DNA of 18,204 nt, from assembly GCA_027579435.1 (NCBI GenBank), contig JANBPK010001663.1:1-18204 (forward strand), in the 5' to 3' direction. The stretch is from Candolleomyces eurysporus (taxonomy: Eukaryota; Basidiomycota; Agaricomycetes; Agaricales; Psathyrellaceae). A program made the translations under genes and the position numbers. Below, in pieces: positions 7,788 through 18,204 of the stretch. Below the pieces are notes generated by a model. The model saw nothing but the letters and a program-made list of their open reading frames with translations, did no database searches and was not told the origin of the DNA. Position 1 is the first letter of the stretch; every line of letters starts with the position of its first letter.

Positions 7788-9968
7788 GGTGAGACATTTT
7801 CACCCTATGTATACCTACCGTCCTGCGTTCATGGTCTCCTAACCTTTCACCTCCTCTTCCTGCTACCGTGTATCCGCCTATCGCGATGACTTTCTCTTCC
7901 ACCACTTGGTCTAAATATATAAATCTAGTTTGTTGTCACAATGTCTCCCGTTAGCCTCTCCCGTCGTACACGCTGACTTGGACTTCAGGTGCGTCAGTGC
8001 GTCCAATAACCTGAGGAGCGGCGATAGGAGGATTCGTCTCAGATCGATTTCACCTCGATTTCATGTCCTGAGCTCGTCACTTCTTGGCGAAATCTCCAAC
8101 TATTCCGACAAAATGGTCCATTTCACTATTGTCATCGGAGATAACACTTCGGCTCAGATGGCTACAGGGTTGATATGAGCATTGTTCAACTAATAAGGAT
8201 ACATTTGTTTGAGAACGCGTATTGCCCTGGAATTCGACCCTGATTGAGAAATCACCCATTGTTCGACATATCAGTTGAGCCTCGCGCTGTTTTTTAGAAC
8301 GTCATCAACCAAGCCACCTTCACTGGTTCCAACTTGTTATCTTGGAGGTCGGAATTCCCGTAGCAATTTCATCGAAAGGTCCATGATTCCAAAACTATCT
8401 TTCTCTCCTCTCAATAGTCATATTCTCCGATGGAGACACTGTGATCTACTACAGCGACGGGAAGTCGGCGCTTAGATCGGAGCGCCCCACTGCTCCCGCG
8501 CACCCAAGGCCTGATTCTGCCATACTAATGCCGACCGAGATCGAGGGGTGAGATCTAGATCTTGATAGTCGCAGTAACATCGTTCTAGCAGATAATGGTC
8601 GCTGTTGACCAATCATCAGCGCACTCAAGTCCCAGAAGAACCCCACATGAATTTCTAAAACAGGATGTCAAAACAGGACGTCTGCACCCTCTGACTTGGG
8701 TTGTTAGCCCGGGCCACTCATGGCGTTCTTAAAAATGGGGGGTGGAGAGCAATTAAGTCCGTCCATCCAACTTCTTCTAGGACAGGCTGCATGCCTTCTA
8801 TCGATCTCCATGGTACACACCGAACCTGAAAGGGGTATATCGAGAGAACAATGGTCAATCGAACGACTGAAAGAATGCAGTAGCTGGCTGGTAGTCACTC
8901 ACGGACTCCTCGGCGCCAAATACGTCTCCTCAATGGCACTCGTACCCAAACGTTCAGCCAACGAGCAATCGCGTGCTGCCTCCAGATGCCAGTGGGATGA
9001 CCGGGTGCGCAGCGTGCTGTCTGGACCTTGCTCTCCAGCCGAACCCAGCTCCCTAACGTCGTTGAGGCGATCACATGAGATTCCATGTAAGGACACGATG
9101 GCTCAAGCAGATGATGTGTCTATCTCAAAATCTGACGGTGAGCTTTCTCTGTAATCGGTGTGTGTGTTTGTCTGAATTTCCAGGGTCCGTCTGCCATCAC
9201 TGACACCAAGCTGACTAGGTACAGTGTTCTCAGTCACGCAATCACCACCTTAATCCTCTGCAAAGTCCCAATCACCGTTGCTATCTACGCACCCCTACTC
9301 ATAGCTTGGTCGATGCCACTCTCCATACCATCGTTGTCATGTATAAATCTCTTTAGTCCAGCACCCAGTATCACTCTCGAGTCGAGTGAGTTGTCGAGGG
9401 GTACAATTTGAGTAGAGTTCGTCTGTCATCGACGTTGAACGTGTCCCGCCAGATTGGCCCTCTTCCAAGTCATATATGGATGGGCAGCGTGCAAGTTACC
9501 GCCGTTTCGACGCTCGTGGACAGTGGACTGCTACCGTGAAACCCGAATTTCGTTAGTGGACAAATCGGCAGGATTGGCCGCTGATCCGAACCCGCAACTC
9601 TTGCTCGAGTGCTCCTTTGTCATGTCCTCATCCGAATCGCCATCCGATTTCTCTCAATATGTACCAGTGCTAATTATAGTCCACAAATGCTCAACTAAAA
9701 GAAGGCACGGTACGCAGGTTCATCAGTGTCTCAGGAGAAACTCGACTGGACAGTACTATTGAACTGGTCGAGCATGGGGCGCTTATCTTTGGAATCGTTT
9801 GCGGGAAGCAGTTCCCAGGATGTTAACAGCAATGCATCTACCACGAGGTAGTTGTGAGTTGCCTCCTTCCCTCACCGCGCTCTCCCCTACCCCACAACCT
9901 TGCAGGCACCCTCCGTGACCCCTGGCCACCCTCTTAGAACCATATAACACATCCGAGGCACGGAAATC
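7788..9968. other. No reliable gene; scattered coding-like scraps
   Basis: I could not assemble a gene here. Short plus-strand pieces look more like coding sequence than background: about 8112-8178 (MVHFTIVIGDNT), 8303-8365 (NQATFTGSN), 8422-8550 (FSDGDTVIYYSDGK), 8720-9154 (an open frame of 144 codons with a possible intron at 9138-9183), 9437-9537 and 9701-9826 (RLDSTIELVEHGALIFG, ending in TAA). Stops and frame changes separate them. They may be decayed genes or exons of one or more genes with introns I failed to see. No transposase, reverse transcriptase, tRNA or rRNA signature was noticed. Confidence 0.4.
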
Positions 9969-12900
9969 ATGAGAAGATTATTTAGCAGTATCCGGAAGGA
10001 CCGGAACAGAGGGCGGGGTAAGCACAACTGTCCCGGCCAATGCTCGTCTTCCTCTCTAGGGCTGATTATCCCAATTTTTTGACAGTAGATCAACCCATGA
10101 ACCTTTTACAAGGGGCTCAAAACGGTCGCATAGATAATCTAGTCGCCTATCAGGTCGAAGGAGGCTTCCACCAATATGGTGTGAATGTTAACGCTGCGCA
10201 TGAGAGTAAGTAGCCCTCGAATGCCATCGATGTCTTCAATTGCTCTGGCAGATGTTGATCAGTGGTCTTTAGGCATATGCGAGCTCCTTGAGCCGATCTC
10301 AGATGCATCCCATACTCGAGATCGGAAGCGATCGCCTCCAGACTCTGCCTGCATGCCGGGAACGCGTCTCGAGGTTGTCCGCAAAGTGGGCGCTTGGGCG
10401 AGCAGCTGCATCCTGATCGATGGCGAACCTCACATTTGCTGGATGCATGGTTACGTCGGGTGTGGCAAGTCCGCCATATCCCAGGAGATCTGCCGGAAAT
10501 TCGTGTCCCAGGGTCGACCGCTCGCAAGTTTCTTTTTCTTCCGAAACGCTGGAGATAGGAGCAGGATTTGGAGGCTCGCCACGACTCTAGCAAATCAAAT
10601 GGCAGCTACTGTTCCAGAAACGGCGCCCTTCGTACGGGCTGCTGCGACTGCCAACCTAGGCTTGAAGAACTTCCCGGTGCCCAGTACCTCCGTGGCCATG
10701 CAGATGCAATGTCTCGTTTATGGCCCGATCAAATCAGCCGCGGGACGGGGGCCTATTGCATCTCTGGCAGGTCAACCATTCCTCATCGTCATCGATGGCC
10801 TGGACGAGTGCGAGGATAAAGACGAGGTCGAGGACCTGATCGACAGCATGCTCGCCTTCTTCGACGAAAACCCCTTCATTCCACTTCGAGTTTTCATCAC
10901 GAGCAGGGTAGAGCAGCACATCCGATCGCGCCTGAACGTTCCTGGGGTTCGATTGGACAACCTTGTGGATCACTGTTCGGATGACGATATTACCGCGTTC
11001 CTCGATGTCCTTTTTCAGGATGCCAGGAGGCGGAACCCTGTTATCCAAGCATACGTGCAGGAACGCGGAGAATGGCCTACCCCTATCGAGAAGCGGAAGC
11101 TGGTCGAACACATCGGCGGATCGTTCATTTTCGCATCGGCAGTGTTTAAATTTATCATGGGGTCAAGCGCAAACAACCACTCAACCCACCCCATGGACCG
11201 GCTTCCTCTGGCCCTCAACATGAATCCTGGTCTCGATGGGCTCTACGCACAAACATTGGCGCGCTCCGAGCATCTCCCCCACTTCCTCAATATTATCTCG
11301 ACAATCGCTCTGCTCGAAGCACCACTTCCGACCTCGGGGATTGCAGAACTCCTTGGCATCCATACTTACGAGGTTGTTCACGTCTTGGTGAACCTGCAAG
11401 CCATCATTCAGGTTCCTGGGACAGACGATATCCCGGTCACACTCTGCCATACCTCCCTCCGAGACTTTCTGACCACTCAAAGTCGATCGGGCCGATTCTT
11501 CGCACATCCACATCATCATGTTCGCCTCTTCCTTCATTCTACCGAGTGTGAGATTGGGCTCCGTAAACGAAGACGGGACGCTCTCATCGACCCCAGCGAA
11601 TGTACACCGGCCGTTGCCTATTCTCTCACGTGTTCAATGAAGCATTTGGCCAGAGGGAGAGGATTGTTTCAGCAATCAGATTCAGATTCCGCCATTCGCT
11701 CGTACCGTGATGCCCTCGCACTTCACCCGGGCGTCCCAGGGCTGGTCTTCGCACTAGCCCACGTAATTTGTAATCGCTCCATGCACACGGGGTCTTTCGT
11801 GGACCTCGAGGAGGCCATTTCCCTACATCGACACGCGCTCGCACTCGGACCATCGTCTCATTATTTAGGTCGCGCGGGGTCGCTCAACGGTCTCGGTAGT
11901 GCACTCGTGGAGTGTTATTGGCACACAGGGACCATGGCTAACCTGGAGGAGGCCATTTGCGTGCATCGAGAAGCGCTCACACTTCGGCCATTTCCCCACC
12001 CGCATCGCCCAGACTCACTCAACATTCTGGGAACCGCGCTCCTGCATCGTTATTGGCGCATAGGAGGCGTGGACGACCTCGAGGAGGCCATTTCCCTGCA
12101 CCGCGAAGCGCTCGAACTTCGACCATTGTTCCATCCAGATCGCTGGTTACCACTCAACAAGCTTGGTAATACACTCCTGGCTCGCTACCGGCTCACAGGA
12201 ACCGCCAAAGACCTCGAGGAGTCCATTTCCCTACTTCACATAGTGGTCGAACTTCGACCATCTCCCCATCCGGGTCGCTCGTCGTCGCTCGGTAATCTCG
12301 CCAACTCACTCCTGTATCGCTATCGGCGCACAGGAATAATGGGTGACCTCGAGAATGTTATTTCCCTGTACCGTGAAGCCCTCGAGCTTCGGCCGTCTTC
12401 TGATCCACAACCCTGGGTGCCATTCAACAATCTTGGCAAAGCACTCCTGAATTGCCATGGGCATACAGAACGTATGACTGACCTCGAGGAGGCCATTTCC
12501 TTACTTCGCAAGGCGCTCGAACTTCGACCATCTCGCCATCCAAACCGTTCGTTGTCACTCGGCAATCTCGGCAACTCTCTCCTCCGTCGCTATCGGTCCA
12601 CAGGATCCATGGCTGATCTCGAGGAGGCCATTTCCCTGCACCGTCAGGCGCTCAAACTTCAACCGTGTGGTCATCCAGAACGCTATTTGTCGCTCAACAA
12701 GCTCGGAAGCCCATTAATGTGTCGCTATCAGCGCACAGGAACAATGGCTGACCTTGAAGTGGCCATTTCCCTGTACCGTGAAGCACTCGAAATTCGGCCG
12801 TCGTGCGGCATAGAACGCTGGGTATCACCCAACAATCTTGGAAGTGCGCTCATGTCTCGCTATCGTCGCACAGGAACTATGGCTGACCTCGAGGAGGCCA

Positions 12901-14195
12901 TATCCCTGTTCCGTGAAGCACTCGAACTTCGGCCGTCGTTCGATCCAGAATGCTGGTTGCCATCCAACAATCTCGGCACTGCAATTTTGTGTCGCCATCG
13001 TTGCACAGGAACCATAGCTGACCTCGAGGAGGCGATATCCCTGTTCCGCGAAGCGCTCAAACTTCGGCCGTCGTCCCAGCTAAATCGCTGCTTGCCACTC
13101 AGCAATCTCAGCGACGGTCTCTTGGATCGCTACCACCGCATGGGGACCATGGTTGACCTCGAGGAGGCCATTTCCTTACTTCGGAAAGTACTTGAACTTC
13201 GACCATCTCCCCATCCAGAACACTGGTCATCACTCAACGATCTCGGTAATGCACTCCTGGATCGCTACCGTTGCACGGGGACTATGGACGAACTCGAGGA
13301 GATCATTTCCCTGCTTCGCAAAGCGCTCGAATTTCAACCGTCGTCCCATCCACAACGCCCGTCGCCACTCAACAATCTCGGCAACGCACTCCTGGATCGC
13401 TATCGGCACACAGGAACCATATCTGACCTCAAGGAGGCCATTTCTCTGTACCGTCAAGCGATCAAGCTTCGGCCGTCGTCCCATCCACAACGCTGGAACT
13501 CACTCAACAGCCTCGCCATCGCACTCCTGGATTATTATTATCGCACACAAGCCATGGCTGACCTCGAGGAGGCCATATCCCTGTCCCGTGAAGCACTGCT
13601 TGAACTTCGGCCCTCGACCCATCCAAAACGCTGCTTTCTACTCGGCAATATCGGCAACGCACTAATGAGTCGCTATCGTCGCACAGGAGCTGTGGCTAAC
13701 CTCGAGGAGGCCACTTCCCTGCTTCGCAAAGCGCTCGAACTTCGACCATCTCCCCATCCGGCCCGCCCGTCGTCACTCAACAAGCTCGCAAACGCACTCC
13801 ATGCTTGCTATCAGCGCACAAGAATCGTGGGTGACCTTGAGGAGGCCATTTCCCTGTGCCGTGAGGCACTCGAGCTTCAACCATCCCCTCATCGGCGTCG
13901 CTCATTCCCTCTCGACACCCTTTCTCGATGCCTCGAGACTATGTACAAAGACAGCCACGCTCTACCGCACCTTCAAGAGGCAATAATTCACTGCGACGAA
14001 CTTCTTGACTCCCACTATCCTGTTGGACATAGGCATCGGGTCACAACGCTGAACCGATTGGCTTCTCTACTCCAGAAGCATTTCGATGCGACGGGGCGTC
14101 AAGAAGACCGAGCCCGTATCGAGACGCTGAAGGAAGAGGCAAGTCGATTGTCAGCACCACCTCCAGGGGTTGGTGTTACGAGGAAGAGCAGTTGA
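9969..14195 (+). CDS. NACHT-TPR (NLR-like) protein, 1370 aa, three exons
   Basis: Reconstructed as join(9969..10017, 10086..10205, 10252..14195). Intron 1 (68 nt, GTAAGC...GACAG, CTGAT branch) and intron 2 (46 nt, GTAAGT...GGCAG) both join in phase 1. Exon 1 encodes a short basic peptide (MRRLFSSIRKDRNRGR). Exon 2 encodes a 40-residue module containing GAQNGRIDNLVAYQVEGG. Exon 3 carries the NACHT domain: a CMPGTR lead-in, Walker A GYVGCGKS (residues 123-130), Walker B LIVIDGLDE (about 234-242), FITSR (271-275) and CHTSLRDFL near the NACHT/winged-helix end (about 455-463). From residue 572 follow 17 TPR-like units of 45 residues, then a short basic tail. NACHT proteins are STAND ATPases that switch on ligand binding; fungal ones are implicated in non-self recognition and cell death. 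Here the repeats would be the sensing part (inference). No CHAT, lipase or other effector domain is seen at the C-terminus. Starting at the ATG at 10185 instead would read through intron 2. Confidence 0.88.
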
Positions 14196-14845
14196 CGTAC
14201 GGACTTTTCTCAGTTTACAAGGGCTTTGCGTCATGATGTGTTTAGTAGTTCTTTGAAGTGTCCGTTACCAAAATCCTCCTTAACTTAAATTATGATCAAA
14301 CTCTTACACGAGGCCCATGCAGCAATATCTGAATCAAACTCTCACCAGATCCAGTACGTTCACCTCGAAGCCATTGTAAGGAGAGAGGTAATATTGTCCT
14401 GAGCTAGGCTAGATAGGACAGACAGAGAATCAAAGATGGAAAAACGGAAAGAAGAGAGGCACACACAGACAAGCGGGACAGAAACACAAAAACTGGTACA
14501 TCAAAGAAAAGGGAAGACAAAAGCAGAAAGGAAAAACAACGCAAGGGAGCTCTCGGGGGAACAAGAGGCGGAACCTAGGTATGAAAGTACATTTGATTCA
14601 TAAGGGAGTAATGAAACAACTTTAGAAGGAAGTACAAGTCGCAAAGAAAAAGCAGAAAAGATTCATCACAGGTGGAGATGGTATATATCGCAAGGGAGAC
14701 AGACGGACGACAGATAGAATCAAACACGCGGACAGACAGCTGGAGGAGACAAGGGAAACGAGAAAACCGGGACGAAAAACTACATGGTCAAGACTCGATA
14801 GGGAGATAACGATCGTAGGAAGTGATGGAGTAGAGTGTGACGGTG
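10598..14845 (+). repeat. Segmental duplication, copy B (full-length gene)
   Basis: This is the counterpart of 301-3680. The match starts inside exon 3 of the NACHT-TPR gene, downstream of the P-loop, and ends about 54 bases before the TUP1 stop codon. It is longer than copy A mainly because it has seven more 135-bp TPR-like units. The full gene and its 5' exons are present only here, so this locus is the more likely source. Confidence 0.85.
11796..14102 (+). repeat. TPR-like coding repeat array, 17 units of 135 bp
   Basis: Seventeen in-frame units of 45 residues, most starting near (A/V)DLEEAISL and ending near RYRRTG-x-M. One unit (the fourteenth) has an extra leucine (EALLELRP). The last unit (PHLQEAI...) is divergent and shared with copy A. 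Compared with the 10-unit array, there is one additional unit at position 6 and a block of about six more between positions 9 and 15. The 45-residue period is longer than the 34-residue classical TPR and is closer to the longer TPR variants of NLR-type proteins. Confidence 0.9.
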
Positions 14846-14898
14846 TGTCAAACGAGGCTTATTTTTGTGGTGGAGAAACAGAAGGGCCAATCTTTCGT
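14196..14898. other. Convergent intergenic region with second copy of the purine-rich flank
   Basis: The plus strand is purine-rich, and up to about 14845 it is related to 2981-3680. No coding frame is convincing. It separates the stop of the NACHT-TPR gene (14193-14195) from the stop of the convergent TUP1 gene (14899-14901) by 703 bases. It should contain the 3' untranslated regions and poly(A) sites of both genes; I cannot place the sites. Confidence 0.7.
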
Positions 14899-17800
14899 TC
14901 ACGCCCTCGTAAGACTCCCTGTAAATCAAACATATAGTGAGTCACAATAATCCTAGGCCGTGAATAAACAGACACTTACATATCCTCGCGTAGCTATCCC
15001 CACTTCCTGTAGCCAACAAGTCGTTCGCAGAGTTCAAATCCAACGAGATCACTACAGAAAACGTTGGCATCAGCATAAGATACACCACGAGGGACTTTTG
15101 AAACAACCACTTACCGCTGTTCTTATGCCCCTGCAGCATCAGCTGCAAAACCGCAGACTGCGAATCCCACACATGGACACACCGATCCTTACTCCCACTA
15201 ACAACCCACCGACTATCGCTACTCATACTCACACTCAACACATAGTCCTTATGCCCAATGAAGTCCAACACACACTGACTTCCCCCCGTTCCACTGCCCG
15301 TCCCCGTAGCCGTCGTCCCAGTCAAAGACGAAATACCCGACGGCCCCAAGGGTCCAGGCCCTCCATCTTTGCCCCCGTCCTTACTTCCACCGGCAGATGC
15401 ATTGGATCCAGATCCAGATGCAGAATTAGAGGAAGCGTCCGGTTCGCCCTTGATTCCACCCCTCCCGCCCGTCAAATGGCTAACATCCCACAGCTTGAGT
15501 GTCTTGTCCAAACTGCCTGTCACAAGTCCCCTGCCATCAGGTGTGAATGCAACACTGTAAACGCTATTCCCATGCCCCCTCAGCCGTTCGACAAGTGCTC
15601 CGGTCTTGACGTCCCACACGCGGATAAGGTTGTCCAGGGAGCCAGCAGCGACGAGGTCGGCGCGTGGTGAGATCGCAACGGAGGTCACGCCAGCATCGGT
15701 TTGTGGGTCCATCATGTCCTGTGAGGGGGTTTGTTAGTCATTATCACCAATCATTATCATCAAGGGAATCAGCAGGTAATGAAGGGTAGAGAGGAAAAAA
15801 GGCAAGCAAGCACCAAACAGATAGAGAGAGACACTTACGGTAATCGTAAACACCTTACACGAATAATGGTCCATGTCCCAAATTCTCGTCGTTCGATCCC
15901 CACTCCCGCTCACAATCAACCTCCCATCCAACGAGAAATCAAGGGAATAAATCTCTTGCTGATGACCGTCAAAGATGTGCCGGATTCGTTTACGCGCAAT
16001 GTCCCAGATCTACTCCATGCGAACGAGCAGCGAGCAGGTCGGCGCGATACCGGTCGTCAAGTTTGCGAGATAATCATAGCCGGGTGATACGGAGAAGAAG
16101 GAGAGACAAAAATAAAAACCCATCAGCCCACTAACTCCATAAACACACGAGACAAAAAAAGAACAACACACACCCTAATCTGCCGATCCTCCGCACCCGT
16201 CGCCAACAACTTTCCATCCGGGCTAAACCTCACACTCCGAATATACAAGTCCCCACTATGCGCTTCGCTCTCATGTGGGAGTTCGCTGTGGGTGTATGTG
16301 TGTTATAAGTTCCTGATATTGATAGCAATGGTGTTTTGCAAAAGAACAAGAACTTACCAAACTTTGATCCCGCTCTTTGTATCAAAGATCTGCGCGGTCT
16401 GGTTACACCCCGTAGCGAGATACCTTCCGTCTTGCGAGAACTGTACGCAGCACACAACACTGCAACGTGAAAAAAAGGGGTCAGCTCCCATCCTTCTCCT
16501 TTATCTCTCAAAAAAAAAGAAGAAAGAGAAAAAAAATACAGGGAAAAAAATGAAAGCCAAAAATAAACCAATATAAAAAAAATCAACAAGCACCAACAAC
16601 CCACCTAGTATGCCCAAACGAATGCACAAGCGTAATATCCAAACTCTTCTTAATCTTCGGATTAAACGCCGCAAACCAATCCGTTCCCTCCCTCCTATAC
16701 TCCGGCGGGACATTATTAAAGCTAAACTCTTCCTGTCCCTGGGCCTGTCCATTACTGCTCACAGGCACAAGCGCACCACTCTCCTGCGGCGGGGGAGGCG
16801 GCACACCACTCTTAACACTAGCACTCGCACTTGCACTTGGGCCAGGGGGCAAAGGCGGCATCGGCGGCATCGAGAAGCCACCTGCACCTCGGGCGCTAGA
16901 AGAACTGCTCCCATCAGGCTGCGGTGGCGGTGGCGGGCCGTGGACGGGTGGGTACGGGGAAGGANCTGGACCTCCCTGCGCTTGGGATGGAGGCGGTGGC
17001 GGACCAGAGGAGCTTCCCGGAGGCGGCGGAGGTCCAGGTGGAGGGTAAAGGGCATGCGAAGACGAAGATGGCAGGCGTGGTGTGCTTGATGGGCCTCCAG
17101 GCGCTGGTGGGCCGCCGGGTCCAGAGGACGAGGATGGCGCGAATGGATCTATTGAAGGAGGAAAAAAAAAGCATCAGGATTGATCACATTAATAGGTGTA
17201 GGATAGATACTCACCATCCCTCTTCTTCGGCCTCTTGGCATCCCTCGGATCAGCCAGCCTATCCATCTCCCTCTCCCTCATCATAACCTCCCTATCCCTA
17301 TCTGCCCGCTCCCTCACATCACGCATGCTAATGTCTCTATCCCTATCTCTCAGAAGCATCTGCTGCTCTCTCGGATCCATGCCCCCATGTGTAGGGTGCA
17401 TGAGCCCAGGGTGTCCTCCATGCGGATCATAGTCGCCTCTCCCGCCTCCAGGCGGGGGCGGCCCACTAAGCCTGCCCCTCATCCCACCCAACTCGCGCTC
17501 ACCACGGACATCCCGATCCCGCACATCCCGCGCATCAAGGCCTGTAAGATCTTTCATCTGGACATCCCGACCACTTCCATATCCGCCTCCGTTGATGCCT
17601 TCAGGGCCCCCACCGGGGCCGCTGTTGGCGTTGGCGCTGCCAGAGGGGCCGCTGCTGGAGGAGGGACCTCCTCCAAGGGATGATATCGATTGGGTGTTGG
17701 CATTGCTTGCAGAGGAGTTTCGGATGGAGGACAGTTCCTGGCGGAGTCTGCTCACTTCTTCTTCGTATTGCTGGCGGATACGGTTGTGTTGCATTTCAAG

Positions 17801-18204
17801 GTCATAGAGGGATTTGCGGATGGTAGAAAGTTCAGATATTTGGGCATTCACTGTGATAGGTAGGGAATTAGTGGAATTGTTTCGAGTTGAAAAGCAGTGC
17901 GAAAATATTCGACCGATNAAAAAAAGCAACTTACACTTGACCTCGACTTCATCTTTCTGGCCCTTCACAACCTCCACCTCGCCCACAATCGCATCAAATT
18001 CTTGCTTTATAGCATCAAATGCATCGTTCAGCCTTGCAGGGCCACCTGAGCCTATCCCACCAGAACCGCCAACTCCAATGCCAGGACCGGCTCCTACTNC
18101 CGGAACGCCGCCAGGTACGGGCCCACCAGGCCCACCTGCGCCTGGAACACCGCCAGCGCTGGCTGCTTGGGCGGCGGAGGCCGCTGCTGCTGCTGAGCGC
18201 CCGG
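14899..18204 (-). CDS. TUP1: Tup1-type WD40 transcriptional co-repressor (3' nine exons, partial)
   Basis: Tup1 works with Cyc8/Ssn6 as a nuclear co-repressor recruited by DNA-binding factors. Exons on the minus strand: 18204-17935 (open at the edge), 17850-17215, 17148-16605, 16459-16358, 16285-16174, 16009-15839, 15718-15115, 15051-14980 and 14918-14899. All junctions keep phase, with GT-AG introns of 61 to 164 bases. In order: a Gly/Ala/Pro-rich N-terminal part, the Tup N-terminal coiled coil ([16 protein letters not shown], then [14 protein letters not shown] across an intron), a low-complexity Arg/Asp-rich part, a proline-rich part, the family signature [18 protein letters not shown], and seven WD40 blades ([81 protein letters not shown]). 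It ends YARIWSLTRA. A Gly/Ser/Thr-rich insertion lies between blades 5 and 6, where yeast Tup1 also has an insertion. The start codon is outside the window. Ns at 16965 and 18099 leave one residue each undefined; the N at 17918 is in an intron. Confidence 0.95.

Noticed and set aside
8303..8365. Possible cupredoxin-like exon (NQATFTGSN)
   Set aside because: The resemblance is limited to a few residues; no copper ligands or second half of the domain could be found in frame.
8720..9154. 144-codon plus-strand frame as a gene
   Set aside because: Composition is ambiguous, no domain is recognisable, and the possible intron at 9138-9183 leads to a stop within a few codons. I describe it only as part of the unresolved stretch.
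10185..10251. ATG at 10185 as the start of the long NACHT-TPR frame
   Set aside because: The first codons lie partly in exon 2 in another frame and partly in a 46-nt intron with GTAAGT and GCAG ends. Two upstream exons join in phase and give a longer, more typical N-terminus.
14960..15670. 236-codon plus-strand frame opposite TUP1 (also 15731-16087 and 16610-17089)
   Set aside because: They cross TUP1 introns and exons, with composition explained by the antisense WD40 and proline-rich coding sequence.

Overview
This window looks like nuclear DNA from an intron-rich basidiomycete, most likely an agaricomycete (inference). The evidence is short introns of about 46 to 80 bases with GTRNGT donors and CTNAY-like branch sites, a fungal Tup1 co-repressor gene, and a NACHT-TPR receptor-like gene of a kind that is expanded in Agaricomycetes. 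Scattered single Ns, several beside homopolymer runs, suggest a draft assembly.

Layout, left to right. Bases 1-301 are AT-rich with no gene. Bases 302-2980 (+) are an uninterrupted but 5'-truncated copy of a NACHT-TPR gene that has lost the P-loop half of its ATPase. Bases 2981-3680 are a purine-rich 3' flank that is repeated after the second copy. Bases 4270-6452 (-, possibly starting further upstream) hold a multi-exon gene of unknown function. Its 3' end is a row of very small, mutually similar exons separated by good introns. Bases 7259-7720 (+) encode a small unknown protein. Bases 7788-9968 hold no gene I trust, only coding-like scraps. Bases 9969-14195 (+) are the full-length NACHT-TPR gene; I reconstruct two short 5' exons joined in phase to a 3.9-kb third exon. 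Bases 14196-14845 are the second copy of the purine-rich flank. Bases 14899-18204 (-) are the 3' nine exons of TUP1, running off the right edge and convergent with the NACHT-TPR gene.

The main theme is a duplicated NACHT-TPR block (301-3680 and 10598-14845, same orientation). The copies differ in 5' completeness and in the number of 45-residue TPR-like units (10 versus 17). The full copy has the parts of an NLR-type sensor: a short N-terminal module, a NACHT ATPase and a repeat array. I see no CHAT or other effector domain at its C-terminus. TUP1 is a conserved housekeeping regulator and marks the boundary of the accessory region. The most unusual structure is the microexon ladder at 4270-4606. 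Its phase-2 GTGA donors mean that retaining any one of the introns ends the protein at once, so the gene could make a series of alternative C-termini.
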